Positions 26,104-35,655 of a DNA stretch of 43,093 bases are shown in pieces; positions within the stretch are counted from its first letter, which is position 1, and every line of letters begins with the position of its first letter. The DNA is taken from the NCBI GenBank assembly GCA_903825765.1, contig CAIKBU010000054.1:1-43093 (forward strand), written 5' to 3'. Below the pieces are notes generated by a model that saw only the letters and a program-made list of their open reading frames with translations, was not told where the DNA came from and did not search any database. The translations under genes and the position numbers were made by a program. Origin of the DNA: an uncultured Actinomycetes bacterium. Its GTDB lineage: Bacteria > Actinomycetota > Acidimicrobiia > Acidimicrobiales > RAAP-2.

Positions 26104-26907
26104 GTGACTACTTCTTTGGCGGCCTCGTGGCCGGGTAGCCCGGCCTTCGTCGTGGCCCACGTTGACGGGTCGCAGGTCACCCCGCTGTTGACGCACGGTG
26201 ACCTCGATGCGGTTCGACCATGGGCCTCCGTCTCGAAGGTGGCCGTGGGTCTGGGGGTGATGCGGGCAGTGGAAGCGGGCCTCGTGTCACTGAATGATGC
26301 CGTTGGCCCCCCGGGAGCCACGCTCGCGCATCTGCTCTCGCACGCGAGTGGTCTGGGGTATGAAGTGTCGGACCGCGTCGTACCCGTGGGGACTCGTCGG
26401 GTCTATTCAAATTGTGGCATCGATCACGCCGCCGCCCACGTCGCCGAGGCCGACCCACTTGAGTGGCTTCGTGACAGCATCCTTCGACCACTCGCCCTTC
26501 CCGCTACCGACGTCGAAGAGCGCGTCGCGGCGGGTGTCCACGGCCCCACGTCGGCCCTGGTGCGAGTAGGAGCCGAGCTATTGTCCCCAACGCTCATGTC
26601 GCTGGCGGCGCGCGACACCATGATCACGCCATTTCTCCCGTTACTCGACGGCATTACCCCGCCATTTGGCCGGCAAACTCCGAATTTCTGGGGACTTGGA
26701 CCGGAGATTCGAGGCGCGAAGCGCCACTGGATGGGGGACTGGCCCGACGCTTCCTTCGGCCACTTTGGCCGCAGTGGTGCACTGCTGTTATGTGATCCAA
26801 CGACACAGGTTGTGGTGGCCGCTACGAGCACGGAGCCATTCGGTCCTTGGACGGTCACCTTGTGGCCCACGTGGATAAACGAGATCCGAAACGCTGCGCT
26901 CTCGTGA
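26104..26907 (+). CDS. Beta-lactamase-like serine hydrolase
   Basis: 267 aa, class C beta-lactamase/DD-peptidase fold. The three catalytic motifs are present: SVSK (Ser42, Lys45), YSN (Tyr102, Asn104) and HFG (221-223), the last replacing KTG as in many esterase-type members. LAHLLSHASGLGYE and WASVSKVAVGLGVMRAVEAG match the family. There is no signal peptide, so it is likely cytosolic, which suits an esterase more than a penicillin-binding protein. At 267 aa it is short for the family. It heads a run of envelope-sugar genes and overlaps the next by four bases (GTGA). Confidence 0.9.
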   Translation: MTTSLAASWPGSPAFVVAHVDGSQVTPLLTHGDLDAVRPWASVSKVAVGLGVMRAVEAGLVSLNDAVGPPGATLAHLLSHASGLGYEVSDRVVPVGTRRVYSNCGIDHAAAHVAEADPLEWLRDSILRPLALPATDVEERVAAGVHGPTSALVRVGAELLSPTLMSLAARDTMITPFLPLLDGITPPFGRQTPNFWGLGPEIRGAKRHWMGDWPDASFGHFGRSGALLLCDPTTQVVVAATSTEPFGPWTVTLWPTWINEIRNAALS

Positions 26908-27905
26908 ATCCAGTGCGCGTCGGACTTGATTTAGACGGATCACTGGAATCGCTCCGTAACTCAATGACTGAGCTCGCCGACGAACTGCGCACTCGAGGTG
27001 ATTGTTCGCTCGTCGGTTTTCGCTCGAGGACGGCGGCACGAAATACGGAGGAGCGGTCCCTGCGGGGTCGACGCCTGTTCGCCCCACTCTGGGAACGCGG
27101 TCGCGGTCCGAGTATCGACCGGCAGTTACGTGACGTCGAGGTGATTCACCTCGCGGGCGTGGCGATTCCGCCAGTGCGGGCCATACCCTTGATTCTCTCG
27201 GTCGATGACCTGCGCCCCCTCCGCGATGATGCGCGGTCACGCCACCGCGCCGTGGACCTTCGTCGCTGCGTCGATCGTGGTGCGCGCATTGTGGTCTCGA
27301 GTCGGAGTGCGTCGCACGAGGTCCAAGAAGTTCTCCAGCTCGATCGAACACAGTTCACTGTCGTTCGACCTCCCGTGGGCTCGATTGCCCCCACGGTTGA
27401 CGGTCGGCGACTCGTCGTCCAAGTGACGGGACAGGGGCAGCAATTTTTATCACTGGCCCCCCAGTTGGTCGCCTTCTGCGCCGCCCAGCACTGTGACTTG
27501 GTGGTCATTGGCAGCGCGCATTTCGCTGGCGTTCTGCGCACCGCGGGGGTCAATGCAACATTCCTCCATCGCGCGAACGCCACCGAGGCCCTGCGCCACG
27601 CTCGCCTCGTCGTCTCGCTAAGTGATGGGGCTCGTTTCCCCGCCTTCGCCGTGGCCGCACTGGCCGCGGGGGTGCCCACGTTGGCGAGCCTTACGCCAAT
27701 TAACCGTGAACTCCTAAGTGGGGCGGCGACGTTGCTCGAAAGTGACGGCGAGTTGGTGGACGCCATCGACGATATGTGGACGAATGAAGCACATCGGTCT
27801 ATTGCCCGAGCGGCCGGCTTCGACCGAGCGGGAGACTTCGCGCCGCACGCGGTGGCCGCGACCTACGCCTCGCTCTACGCTGAGGTGGCGAGGGGGGTGC
27901 AGTGA
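26904..27905 (+). CDS. GT4-like glycosyltransferase with degenerate catalytic motifs
   Basis: 333 aa GT-B fold protein. The acceptor half shows IPLILSVDDLRPL, VDRGARIVVSSRSASHEVQEVL and VVRPPVGSI, the standard middle of GT4 enzymes. The donor half is eroded: the EPRKN-type loop seen in the two following genes reads VTGQGQQF, and the E-x7-E region reads DGARFPAFAVAALAAG instead of EGFGLPxxEAL. The N-terminus also lacks the glycine-rich GGIASY-type loop. It may be an inactive partner or scaffold for its neighbours, or use an altered mechanism. The GTG start is four bases inside the serine hydrolase end; the next gene starts in another GTGA overlap. Confidence 0.75.
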   Translation: MNPVRVGLDLDGSLESLRNSMTELADELRTRGDCSLVGFRSRTAARNTEERSLRGRRLFAPLWERGRGPSIDRQLRDVEVIHLAGVAIPPVRAIPLILSVDDLRPLRDDARSRHRAVDLRRCVDRGARIVVSSRSASHEVQEVLQLDRTQFTVVRPPVGSIAPTVDGRRLVVQVTGQGQQFLSLAPQLVAFCAAQHCDLVVIGSAHFAGVLRTAGVNATFLHRANATEALRHARLVVSLSDGARFPAFAVAALAAGVPTLASLTPINRELLSGAATLLESDGELVDAIDDMWTNEAHRSIARAAGFDRAGDFAPHAVAATYASLYAEVARGVQ

Positions 27906-28963
27906 GTCGTCAGGTCGTCATCAGCGTTGATCAACTCTCTCGCCCTCAACCGGGTGGCATTGCGTCGTACGTTCACGGATTAGTGCGTGGCCTCGCCGAC
28001 GTCGGCACGGACTCGTATCACGTCATTGGATCACGCGCCGCGCTCGACCATCTCCCTCAGTGGGCCCACACGACGGCGCCCGTGCCACGGCGTCTACTCC
28101 CGGCGGTGTGGCGATCGGTCGCCGCGGGCGTACCGCACGGTGCAGCGGTGGTCCACGGCACGTCGATGGCCGGACCGTTCGATGGTGCCGCGACCTTCCA
28201 GACCGTCGCCTTGCACGACCTGCTGTGGCGCGATGAGCCCGGCGCCACCACGACACGCGGGGCACGATTCCACGAGAACCGGTTGCGCTACCTCATTGCC
28301 CGAGATGACATTCGACTTCTGCCGTCGTCGCCACTGTTGGCCCCTCGATTAATCGCGTTGGGCGTTGATCCTCGCCGCATCTTCCCCATTCGTCTTGGGG
28401 TGGATGATGGTGGCATAACGTCGGCCAGTCCAACGGACGTGCGTGCTCATCTCCTGAGCGCGGGCGTACGCGGTCCCTTCACCTTGCACGCGGGAACCCG
28501 AGAGCCGCGTAAGAACGTCGAGCGGCTCGTCGCGGCCCACGCCGCCGCCCGAGCGAGCGAGCCGGCGCTGGGACCATTGGTCTTCGTAGGGCCGCCCGGC
28601 TGGGGGAGTGCGAACACGGGTGATGCGGTCGTACTCGGCATGGTCTCGCGTGAACTTTTGCTCGGCCTCTACCGTGAGGCCACGGTCGTCGCCTACGTAC
28701 CGAGAGCCGAGGGTTTCGGACTTCCTCCCGTCGAAGCACTTCGGGCGGGTACTCGTGTGGTGGCCTCGTCCAACTGCCCGAGCGTCGCCACGAATGGGGA
28801 GGTTGCCCTGGTCGATCCCCTCGACATCGATGCCATAGGTGAGGGTCTCCTTCGGGCCGTCGCTGGGGACATCAACGATGCCGCACGCGAGCGTCGTCGC
28901 GCGAGCGTCGCCGACATGACGTGGCGCAACTGTGCGCTGGACCACCTGGCGGCGTGGTCGTGA
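27902..28963 (+). CDS. GT4 family glycosyltransferase
   Basis: 353 aa GT-B enzyme, cytosolic or peripheral. N-terminal VISVDQLSRPQPGGIASYVHGLVRGL has the Gly-rich acceptor-side loop; HDLLWRDEPGA, IFPIRLGVDD, LHAGTREPRKNVERLV (donor phosphate-binding Arg/Lys) and AEGFGLPPVEALRAG (E-x7-E) are intact. Such enzymes add mannose, rhamnose or similar sugars from GDP- or NDP-donors to surface polymers. It is tightly packed between two paralogues, with GTGA overlaps on both sides. Confidence 0.93.
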   Translation: MSRQVVISVDQLSRPQPGGIASYVHGLVRGLADVGTDSYHVIGSRAALDHLPQWAHTTAPVPRRLLPAVWRSVAAGVPHGAAVVHGTSMAGPFDGAATFQTVALHDLLWRDEPGATTTRGARFHENRLRYLIARDDIRLLPSSPLLAPRLIALGVDPRRIFPIRLGVDDGGITSASPTDVRAHLLSAGVRGPFTLHAGTREPRKNVERLVAAHAAARASEPALGPLVFVGPPGWGSANTGDAVVLGMVSRELLLGLYREATVVAYVPRAEGFGLPPVEALRAGTRVVASSNCPSVATNGEVALVDPLDIDAIGEGLLRAVAGDINDAARERRRASVADMTWRNCALDHLAAWS

Positions 28964-30072
28964 AAGTCGCCCTCGACGTCTCGGCTATGCCGGTCAAATT
29001 GGCGGGCGCCGGGCGCTACGTCGGAGCCCTGGCCAACCATCTCGGGACGGTACTCGACCTCACGCTGGTGACCCGGCGAAATGACCGCACGCGTTGGATG
29101 AGTGTGCCACGGGCGGACGTGATGAGCCCCGTGCCGGCACACCCCGCACTGCGGTTGGCCTACGAGGCGTATCGCCTCGGCACGACCTCAGCGGCGCGCC
29201 GGGCCGATGTGTGGCACGGGCCGCACTACACGATGCCGCGAACCGGCCACACACCGGCCGTCGTCACGATTCATGATTTGACGTTCTTTACCCACCCCGA
29301 GTGGCATGAAGCACGCAAGGTGGCCTTCTTTACTCGGGCTATTCACTACGCCGCGGTGCACGCTGCGGTCTTACTCTGCGTGAGCGAGACGACCCGCGAC
29401 GAACTCCTCTCCCTCGTGCCAACCTCGAAACCGGTCCTCGTGGCACCACACGGCGTCGATTTTTCTCGTTTCACGGCGGACGGCGTGTCGGACAGTGCGC
29501 TCTTCACGTCAGCGGGGCTGGCGAACGATGTCCCCTACATCTTGTTCGTCGGGACGATCGAACCCCGCAAGGGACTCGACCTGCTCCTTTCGGCCTTCGC
29601 CGAAGTGGCGAGGGACGATGACACCATTGAACTATGGCTGGCGGGACAGAGTGGCTGGGGTGTCGATGACGTGGCGACTGGTCTCGCTCGGCATCCCTTC
29701 GCGACACGGATTCGCCGACTGGGCTTCGTCGCCGACGAGGTGCTCCCCGCGCTCTATCGCCGTGCCCGAGCGGTGGCCTATCCCTCAAGGGGTGAGGGTT
29801 TCGGCCTCCCGGTCCTCGAAGCGTTGGCCTGTGGCGCCCCAGTGGTGACCTCCGCCGACACGGTGATGGCCGAAGTCGCGGGCACCGCGGCCAGTCTCGT
29901 CGCGGTGGGCGACACTGCGGCCCTCGCGAACGCCCTCGAACATGCGGTCTCGCTGAGCACAGGGGAGCGGGAGCACGTCCGCGAGATCGCAGTGCGGCAA
30001 GCGGCTGGTTTTACGTGGGATACGTCAGTTGCCACCCACCTCACGGCCTACGAGATGGCGAAGAAGAGCTAG
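28960..30072 (+). CDS. GT4 family glycosyltransferase
   Basis: 370 aa GT-B enzyme of the mannosyl/rhamnosyl-transferase type. KVALDVSAMPVKLAGAGRYVGALANHL carries the acceptor-side loop; VVTIHDLTFFTHPEWH, LLCVSETTRDELL, VAPHGVDFSRF, FVGTIEPRKGLDLLLSAFAEV (donor site) and GEGFGLPVLEALACGAPVV (E-x7-E) are complete. The order of the three GT genes followed by a GDP-sugar reductase-like gene suggests successive steps in one glycan (inference). The GTG at 28960 overlaps the previous gene by four bases; an upstream ATG at 28921 lies well inside it. Confidence 0.94.
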   Translation: MKVALDVSAMPVKLAGAGRYVGALANHLGTVLDLTLVTRRNDRTRWMSVPRADVMSPVPAHPALRLAYEAYRLGTTSAARRADVWHGPHYTMPRTGHTPAVVTIHDLTFFTHPEWHEARKVAFFTRAIHYAAVHAAVLLCVSETTRDELLSLVPTSKPVLVAPHGVDFSRFTADGVSDSALFTSAGLANDVPYILFVGTIEPRKGLDLLLSAFAEVARDDDTIELWLAGQSGWGVDDVATGLARHPFATRIRRLGFVADEVLPALYRRARAVAYPSRGEGFGLPVLEALACGAPVVTSADTVMAEVAGTAASLVAVGDTAALANALEHAVSLSTGEREHVREIAVRQAAGFTWDTSVATHLTAYEMAKKS

Positions 30073-30074
30073 CG

Positions 30075-30983
30075 GTGCGCGCCTTTCTCACGGGAGCACA
30101 CGGCTTTGTTGGTCGGCACCTCGCGACGCACCTCGCCGAGAGCGGTGACCGCAACGTAACGCCATCGACGCGCGTTGATATCACGGATTCGGCCGCCCTG
30201 AGCGATGCACTTCAACTCGCCGTTCCTGACGTGGTCTATCACTTGGCCGCTCGCAGCAGCGTGGCCGCGTCACTCCAGGACGCGAGTGCAGTGACGCGCA
30301 CCAACGTGGTGGGTACGCAGTTGGTGCTGGAAGCGGTCCGTCGCGCGGCCCCCGAGGCGACCGTCATTGTGGTGTCGTCGTCCGAGGTCTACGGTGCGGT
30401 CGAGGGCCGCGACCAACCCACCTCCGAGCACCACCGGACGGCACCACGAAATCCCTACGCGAGCTCCAAACTCGAAGTGGAGCGAGTCGCTCACGAGGCG
30501 GCTCGTGCCGGACAGCGCGTCATTATTGCGCGACCCTTTACGCACGTGGGCCCCGGGCAGTCGACCAGCTTCGTTGTTCCCGCTCTCACGCGGCGGTTGC
30601 TCGACGCGAAAGACGCTGGGGACGTGTCAATTGTGGTGGGAAACCTCGCGGCGCGGCGAGACCTCAGCGACGTGCGCGACGTGGTGCGGGCGTATCGTTT
30701 ACTCGCTCTCCTCGGGGTGCCTGGTGAGACGTACAACGTCGCGAGCGGCCACGACGTCGCCCTCCAGGACGTCGCCAACGAACTTCGCGAACTCGTGTAC
30801 CCCGGCTGCTCGTTTGAAGTCGACCCCTCCTTGCTGCGTCCGTTGGACATACCGAGCACTCGCGGTGACGCGACAAAGTTGCACGAGGCGACGGGGTGGG
30901 AGCCCCACTTCGATCTGGGGCGGACTTTGCGCGACGTCGTGCACTTTTTAGCACCAGGTTCCATCCCTGATGAACGTCGATAA
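30075..30983 (+). CDS. NAD(P)-dependent sugar reductase/epimerase, GDP-4-keto-6-deoxymannose reductase-like
   Basis: 302 aa extended short-chain dehydrogenase. AFLTGAHGFVGRHLATHL is the cofactor loop, followed by VVYHLAARSSVAASL, VSSSEVYGAV, and the catalytic YASSK (Tyr and Lys), then ARPFTHVGPGQSTSF and GETYNVASG. The GxYNVxSG and HVGPGQ patterns fit RMD (GDP-4-keto-6-deoxy-D-mannose reductase), which makes GDP-D-rhamnose; other GDP- or NDP-hexose epimerases are possible. No GDP-mannose 4,6-dehydratase is in the window. It starts with GTG three bases after the previous stop and ends the GT operon. Confidence 0.87.
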   Translation: MRAFLTGAHGFVGRHLATHLAESGDRNVTPSTRVDITDSAALSDALQLAVPDVVYHLAARSSVAASLQDASAVTRTNVVGTQLVLEAVRRAAPEATVIVVSSSEVYGAVEGRDQPTSEHHRTAPRNPYASSKLEVERVAHEAARAGQRVIIARPFTHVGPGQSTSFVVPALTRRLLDAKDAGDVSIVVGNLAARRDLSDVRDVVRAYRLLALLGVPGETYNVASGHDVALQDVANELRELVYPGCSFEVDPSLLRPLDIPSTRGDATKLHEATGWEPHFDLGRTLRDVVHFLAPGSIPDERR

Positions 30984-31032
30984 ATGACGCCGTGGCCTCA
31001 CTCGCTGGCCCCGCGTAGCGGTCCCCTCACGG

Positions 31033-31038
31033 TAGCCT
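31033..31038 (+). promoter_or_regulatory. -10 element of the GT2/membrane protein gene
   Basis: TAGCCT ten bases before the ATG at 31049. Unlike the strict leaderless cases, GAGGA lies in between, so a leader of a few bases with a very close ribosome site is also possible. Confidence 0.45.
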
Positions 31039-31048
31039 TGAGGAACTG

Positions 31049-34000
31049 ATGGAAACTCGTGCTCCGGCCGTTGTGGCTGTCGTGGTTACCACTGGTTCGG
31101 CCCCCGGCCTCGAGGCAACTTTGTCCTCGCTGGTGGCGCAGAGCTATGAGGAATTGAGCCTGCTCGTTATGGCGAACGGGGCGACGGAACACGTCGCCAC
31201 ACGCGTTGCTTCGGTGGCACCGGCGGCCTTTGTCCGGGTGTTGGACGAAAATCGTGGCTTCGCCGCCGCCTGCAATGAAGCCGCCGTCATGACCGACGGC
31301 TCAGCTTTTTTCCTCTTCTGTCACGACGATGTTCGCCTTGAGGCGGATGCCGTGCAGCAAATGGTCGAGTCAGCATTTCGCACGAATGCTGGCGTCGTTA
31401 CCCCGAAGGTCGTCTCCTACGACGACCCCTACGTCCTCCTCCACGTTGGCCAGACGTGTGACCGATTCGGCGTCGTGCGCGAACGCGTTGAACCGGGCGA
31501 AATCGACCATGGCCAACAAGACCTCGAGCGTGACGTCTTCGTCGCTCCCGGTGGGGTCACCCTCGTCCGAGCTGACCTCTTCGCAACGCTGCGCGGCTTT
31601 GACCCCCTTATCGTGGCGCTGGGCGAAGACATTGACCTTTGTTGGCGCGCCCAGAGTGCGGGCGCGCGCATTGTGGTGGCCCCACAAGCGCGCGTTGCGC
31701 ACCGTGAGACCATCGCCACGAATGAACGACCGGTGGCGGCAATCGGTGCCCGTCGCGCCTCGCGCCAAACGCTCCAACGGCGACACCAACTACTAATTGT
31801 GGCGACCGGCTGGGGGCGTGGTCGTATGATCACCACGCTGGCGACACTGTTCGTCCTCGACGCTATGGAACTCCTGCTGTCGATTGTTGGCCGTGACGGC
31901 GAGCGAGCCTCGTCGATCCTCGGCTCGTGGCGCTGGCTCTTCTCGCAACGTCGCCGGATCCGTGAGCGTCGCCTGCGACGTCGCGACACGACCATCTTGA
32001 GCGATGATGAGCTGCACCGTCTTCAGGTCGGTGGGGCTAGTCGACTGCAACGGTTTTTCTTGACACTGGTGCGCGAAGGACTCGACGGTGCGCGAGGTGT
32101 GTTGCCCGACGCTCTAGTGGAACCAGAAGTCACCGACGAAGAGAGTGCGGGGGTTGGATTCGCCGCTGGCTTTGCCCCGAACGAAGAGTTCGATGACGGC
32201 CTCACTGAAATCACGGGTCCACACTCACGCCCATCACGGGTGCTGACCTCATTTCGCGCGCAAGTCGTCGCCCTCGTTATTGCCGCCGGCTTATGGGTAC
32301 TGGGTTCACGCAACTTGGTCGCCATGCACTTGCCTTTGGTCGGCCGCCTCGCCCCCCTGGACTCGTGGTGGTCGACGTGGCGTCACTTCTTCGCATCGTG
32401 GTCACCGAATGGGGTTGGTACGGGCGACCCGGGCATGCCCGGGTACGGACTGCTGGGCTTTGCCGGCACCTTGGTCTTCGGTCGCATGGGTATCTTGCCG
32501 CGCCTCGTGCTCGTGGGCGCCGCCCCGTTCGCCGCCCTCGGCATGTCACGACTTTTGAAGGGGCGGGTCTCGAACCGGGCGCGCGTGGTGGGTGTGCTGG
32601 CGACACTGGGTTTGCCGACGGGTCTCAACATGATTTCGCAGGGCCGCATTGACGTGTTGGTCGCCGTCGCTGGGCTTCCCTTTATTGTCCGCCGGCTCCT
32701 TGCCTTGTTGGCGGTGCCCGGGTTCCGAGACGTTCCCTATCCCGACCCCGTACCGTTTGGTACGACGGGATGGCGCGTTACCGAGGCTGGTCAACGCATG
32801 AGCGTGATCATGATGATTGCGACGATGACGGCATTTGCGCCGAGCACGCTCGTGCTCGTGGCGTTGGTGATTGCGGGAGTAACGATGAGTCGTTGGCTCG
32901 TGGCCGATGCGCAGCAGCCGGACGTGGCGCCGTGGCGACTCCTTGGTTCGATCGTTTTCAACGTGGCCATTTTCCTGTTGCCGATGACCTTCGACACGCT
33001 GATGGCCGGGCGCCGGGCGCTTGGGCTCTTTGGATTGCCTGGTGGCCCGTGGTCGATGCCCTCGTGGAGCCACCTGCTTCGAGGGGTCGACGGCCTCTTC
33101 GGGGGAGGATGGCTGGGCTGGTGTCTGCCACTCGCCGCCATCGTCGGCCTCCTCATTGCCCGTCGCGAACGGGCCGCGCTCGCGGCCAAAACCAGCGTGA
33201 TCGCGGTGCTGACCCTCCTGCTCGCCACGCTCAGTGGTCACCACTGGCTGGGTAGTTTTGCCCCAGACCTCGACGTCTTGCTCGCCCTCTACACCCTCTG
33301 CCTCGCGGTTATGGCTGCCGTGTGCGTGGGGGCCATCGAGAACGATCTGCGTGACATGGCCTTTGGTTGGCGCCAAGCCGGCTCGGCCCTTGCCGTCGGC
33401 GCCCTGGCCCTTAGTTTGATTCCCTTCGCCATCGCCATGGGCTCTGGCCGCTTCGATTTGCCAACGACGAGTGTGGCGGAGTCACTTAGTTCACTGCACC
33501 CGACGAATGGTGGCGGGTACCGCGTGTTATGGCTCGGCGACCCGTCGGTGCTCCCAGTCGCGGGGTGGAGTGTCGTACCGGGCCTGGCCGCCGCGACCAC
33601 AATGAACGGTCTTCCCGGGGGCAATGAGCTCTTCACCTCGCCGGCCTCGGGGGCCAGTGACGTGATCCTGGCCGATATTCGGCAAGCCATCGAAGGTCGC
33701 ACCGTGGCGCTCGGCGCCCTGCTGGCGCCCGCCGGCATCTCGGCCGTTGTTGTCATGAATGACGCCGCCACGTTCGTGGAGGGTCAGCGTCCCGCCGCGA
33801 GTCGGGCGCTGCCCGCAGGGCTACTCAGCACCTTGAACGCCCAGACGGGCTTGGCGCTGACGCTGCAAACTCCTTCGGCGGCGGTCTACACCAACGCCGA
33901 CTTCCACGGCCTCTACAGCGCCGTGGACCCCTCGACTAGGTCACTAGTGCCAATCTTCACCTCGTCGAAAGCGAGTGGTGCGCTCCCGAAGGGAACACCA

Positions 34001-34285
34001 CGCGTCGTACTGGGACTCGCCCCCGCGAGTGCCTTTGCCCTCGACGTTGATGGTCATACCACCACTCGTTCGACGAGTCACGGCTGGGCACCCACCTACG
34101 CAGTCAATGCCGCCACCAAGCACTGGGTGGCATCGGTCTCGCTCCACCAGTTCCCACTCAACGGCATCCTGGCCCTGTTTACCTTGGGCATGTGGCTCAT
34201 CATATGGCTCGGCTTTGGCTGGGTTCAGCGACTCGAATGGCTCTTCACTGGTCGTCGACCTCGCCATGAATCGGAGGTTCCGTGA
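31049..34285 (+). CDS. Large GT2 glycosyltransferase fused to a multi-pass membrane region
   Basis: 1078 aa. Residues 1-about 235 form a GT-A family 2 domain: LSSLVAQSYEELSLLV, LDENRGFAAACNEA, LFCHDDVRLEADAV (DxD) and LGEDIDLCWRAQSAGA, the ED-x-DLCWR signature of rhamnosyl/galactofuranosyl-transferase relatives. After a charged linker, from about 405, some ten or more TM segments follow to about 800, then an extracytoplasmic domain (about 810-1035) and a last TM (LNGILALFTLGMWLIIWLGF). The first membrane block resembles GT-C enzymes. It overlaps DUF5719 by four bases. I recall that a similar pair of genes recurs near whiB/manB in Streptomyces. A role in synthesis and export of a cell-surface glycan is inferred. 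Confidence 0.88.
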   Translation: METRAPAVVAVVVTTGSAPGLEATLSSLVAQSYEELSLLVMANGATEHVATRVASVAPAAFVRVLDENRGFAAACNEAAVMTDGSAFFLFCHDDVRLEADAVQQMVESAFRTNAGVVTPKVVSYDDPYVLLHVGQTCDRFGVVRERVEPGEIDHGQQDLERDVFVAPGGVTLVRADLFATLRGFDPLIVALGEDIDLCWRAQSAGARIVVAPQARVAHRETIATNERPVAAIGARRASRQTLQRRHQLLIVATGWGRGRMITTLATLFVLDAMELLLSIVGRDGERASSILGSWRWLFSQRRRIRERRLRRRDTTILSDDELHRLQVGGASRLQRFFLTLVREGLDGARGVLPDALVEPEVTDEESAGVGFAAGFAPNEEFDDGLTEITGPHSRPSRVLTSFRAQVVALVIAAGLWVLGSRNLVAMHLPLVGRLAPLDSWWSTWRHFFASWSPNGVGTGDPGMPGYGLLGFAGTLVFGRMGILPRLVLVGAAPFAALGMSRLLKGRVSNRARVVGVLATLGLPTGLNMISQGRIDVLVAVAGLPFIVRRLLALLAVPGFRDVPYPDPVPFGTTGWRVTEAGQRMSVIMMIATMTAFAPSTLVLVALVIAGVTMSRWLVADAQQPDVAPWRLLGSIVFNVAIFLLPMTFDTLMAGRRALGLFGLPGGPWSMPSWSHLLRGVDGLFGGGWLGWCLPLAAIVGLLIARRERAALAAKTSVIAVLTLLLATLSGHHWLGSFAPDLDVLLALYTLCLAVMAAVCVGAIENDLRDMAFGWRQAGSALAVGALALSLIPFAIAMGSGRFDLPTTSVAESLSSLHPTNGGGYRVLWLGDPSVLPVAGWSVVPGLAAATTMNGLPGGNELFTSPASGASDVILADIRQAIEGRTVALGALLAPAGISAVVVMNDAATFVEGQRPAASRALPAGLLSTLNAQTGLALTLQTPSAAVYTNADFHGLYSAVDPSTRSLVPIFTSSKASGALPKGTPRVVLGLAPASAFALDVDGHTTTRSTSHGWAPTYAVNAATKHWVASVSLHQFPLNGILALFTLGMWLIIWLGFGWVQRLEWLFTGRRPRHESEVP

Positions 34286-35655
34286 AAGGTAAGCAGCGTC
34301 TACTCACTGTCGTGGTGCTCGGTCTGGCCGGCGTTGTCGCCGTCAATCAGTGGAGTGGGGTCTCGAACGTGGCCTCGCCACTCGACCCGACATCGCCCTT
34401 GGCGAGTTCGAGTGTGCTCTACTGCCCCGGCCTTACGAATGCGGCTGGTGGTCTGAGCGGCAGCGTCGTGCTCTTTAACACCACCGCATCCTCTCGGCAC
34501 GTCGTGCTGAGTGTGACGTCGCCAGGGTCGACGTCAGCCGTCGTCAAACGGGCCTTCACCTTGCCCGCCTATGGCCAACACGCGCTGGCGCCGTCACGCC
34601 TCGCCAAGGCCGCCTTCTACGCCGTAACCGCGGCCATCGATGGCGGCGGTGTACGGGGTGAGGTTCTCTCTTCCTCGGGGCAAAGTGAAGCGTCCTGCGC
34701 GTCTCGTGGCGTCACGCACTGGGTGGCAACGGGGCTCTCCACGCTGGTGGGCTCGAGTGCGACACTGGCGCTCTTCAATCCCACGGCAACCTCAGCAGTC
34801 TTCAACGTGCAGACGTACTCAGCGAATGGCTTCTTGCAGCCGGCGGCCTGGCAGGGCCTCACCGTTGCCCCGAAGGGGCTGGTCACGATTGACCTGTCAA
34901 CTCTGCTGGCGAACACGTCGGCTATTGGTGTCGACGTGCGTGTTGTCCGAGGCAGTCTGGTGAGCGTCGCGGACCAGGTTATAAATGGTGCTGGTTCGTT
35001 TAGCGCAGGCAGTCGAGGGCCCAGTGCTCGTGACCGGTTCGCCTTGGTTCCGACCGCGAATCGTGTGCTCGCCCGCATCGTTGTCTCAAACCCCGCCCGA
35101 ATACCAGCCCACGTGTCACTCGGCATCGGACTGGGCAAGTTCGCCGTGCCATCGCAGCGGTTCACCGTGGCGCCGCTGACGTCCTCAACCTTCGTCGTCA
35201 CCCCGAATACCGCTATTCCGGCGGCCGGTCTTGCGAACGTCACGTTACGCGCGTCGGTGCCCGTGATCGCTGCACTCCAAACGGGGATTGCGTCGGCCGT
35301 GGTGCGAAAGTCGCCACTGCACCTCTCGCCGCAGCGGACGTCGTGGCGTACTTGGCTCATCGCCGACGCCACCGGCCGCGGGTATGGCAACGTACTGGTC
35401 AGCAATACCAGTCATCACACCCTCACGATCACCGTCGTGGGGGGGGCACTTGGGCACACCCCCACGACGGTGACCACAACCATTGAAGGCGATACATCTC
35501 GCAATCTTCTTCGCCTCGCGCCACAACTGGCCACGTTACGGCACGCCATGGTAACGATCACTGCGGGGTCGAACGACCTACTTGTTACCGCCACGGCCAG
35601 CGCGCACGTCGGGCAGTCAGGGACCGTCCCGCGAACGGCGCTAGACGGTCGGTAG
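34282..35655 (+). CDS. DUF5719-like exported protein
   Basis: 457 aa. One N-terminal hydrophobic segment (LLTVVVLGLAGVVAVNQW, residues 7-24) anchors or exports it; the remainder is extracytoplasmic, rich in beta-strand-forming Val/Thr/Ser, with at least three repeats of a pattern like SGSVVLFNTTASSRHVV, SATLALFNPTATSAVF, LARIVVSNPARIPAHV and YGNVLVSNTSHHTLTI. This xxxLxNP/NT repeat reads as tandem Ig-like folds. The family is conserved after the large GT2 gene in actinobacteria (from memory), with no described function. The GTG start overlaps the GT2 stop. The last 15 bases overlap ftsH tail to tail. Confidence 0.83.
   Translation: MKGKQRLLTVVVLGLAGVVAVNQWSGVSNVASPLDPTSPLASSSVLYCPGLTNAAGGLSGSVVLFNTTASSRHVVLSVTSPGSTSAVVKRAFTLPAYGQHALAPSRLAKAAFYAVTAAIDGGGVRGEVLSSSGQSEASCASRGVTHWVATGLSTLVGSSATLALFNPTATSAVFNVQTYSANGFLQPAAWQGLTVAPKGLVTIDLSTLLANTSAIGVDVRVVRGSLVSVADQVINGAGSFSAGSRGPSARDRFALVPTANRVLARIVVSNPARIPAHVSLGIGLGKFAVPSQRFTVAPLTSSTFVVTPNTAIPAAGLANVTLRASVPVIAALQTGIASAVVRKSPLHLSPQRTSWRTWLIADATGRGYGNVLVSNTSHHTLTITVVGGALGHTPTTVTTTIEGDTSRNLLRLAPQLATLRHAMVTITAGSNDLLVTATASAHVGQSGTVPRTALDGR

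Noticed and set aside
26904-30983. Glycosyltransferase cluster as a recently acquired genomic island
   Set aside because: Base composition and GTGA-overlap style match the surrounding housekeeping genes, and no integrase, tRNA-end duplication or insertion sequence flanks it.
32546-33376. Minus-strand open frame of 276 codons rich in His, Arg and Gln
   Set aside because: Antisense to the membrane part of the 1078-residue GT2 protein; the biased composition is what the complement of hydrophobic codons gives.
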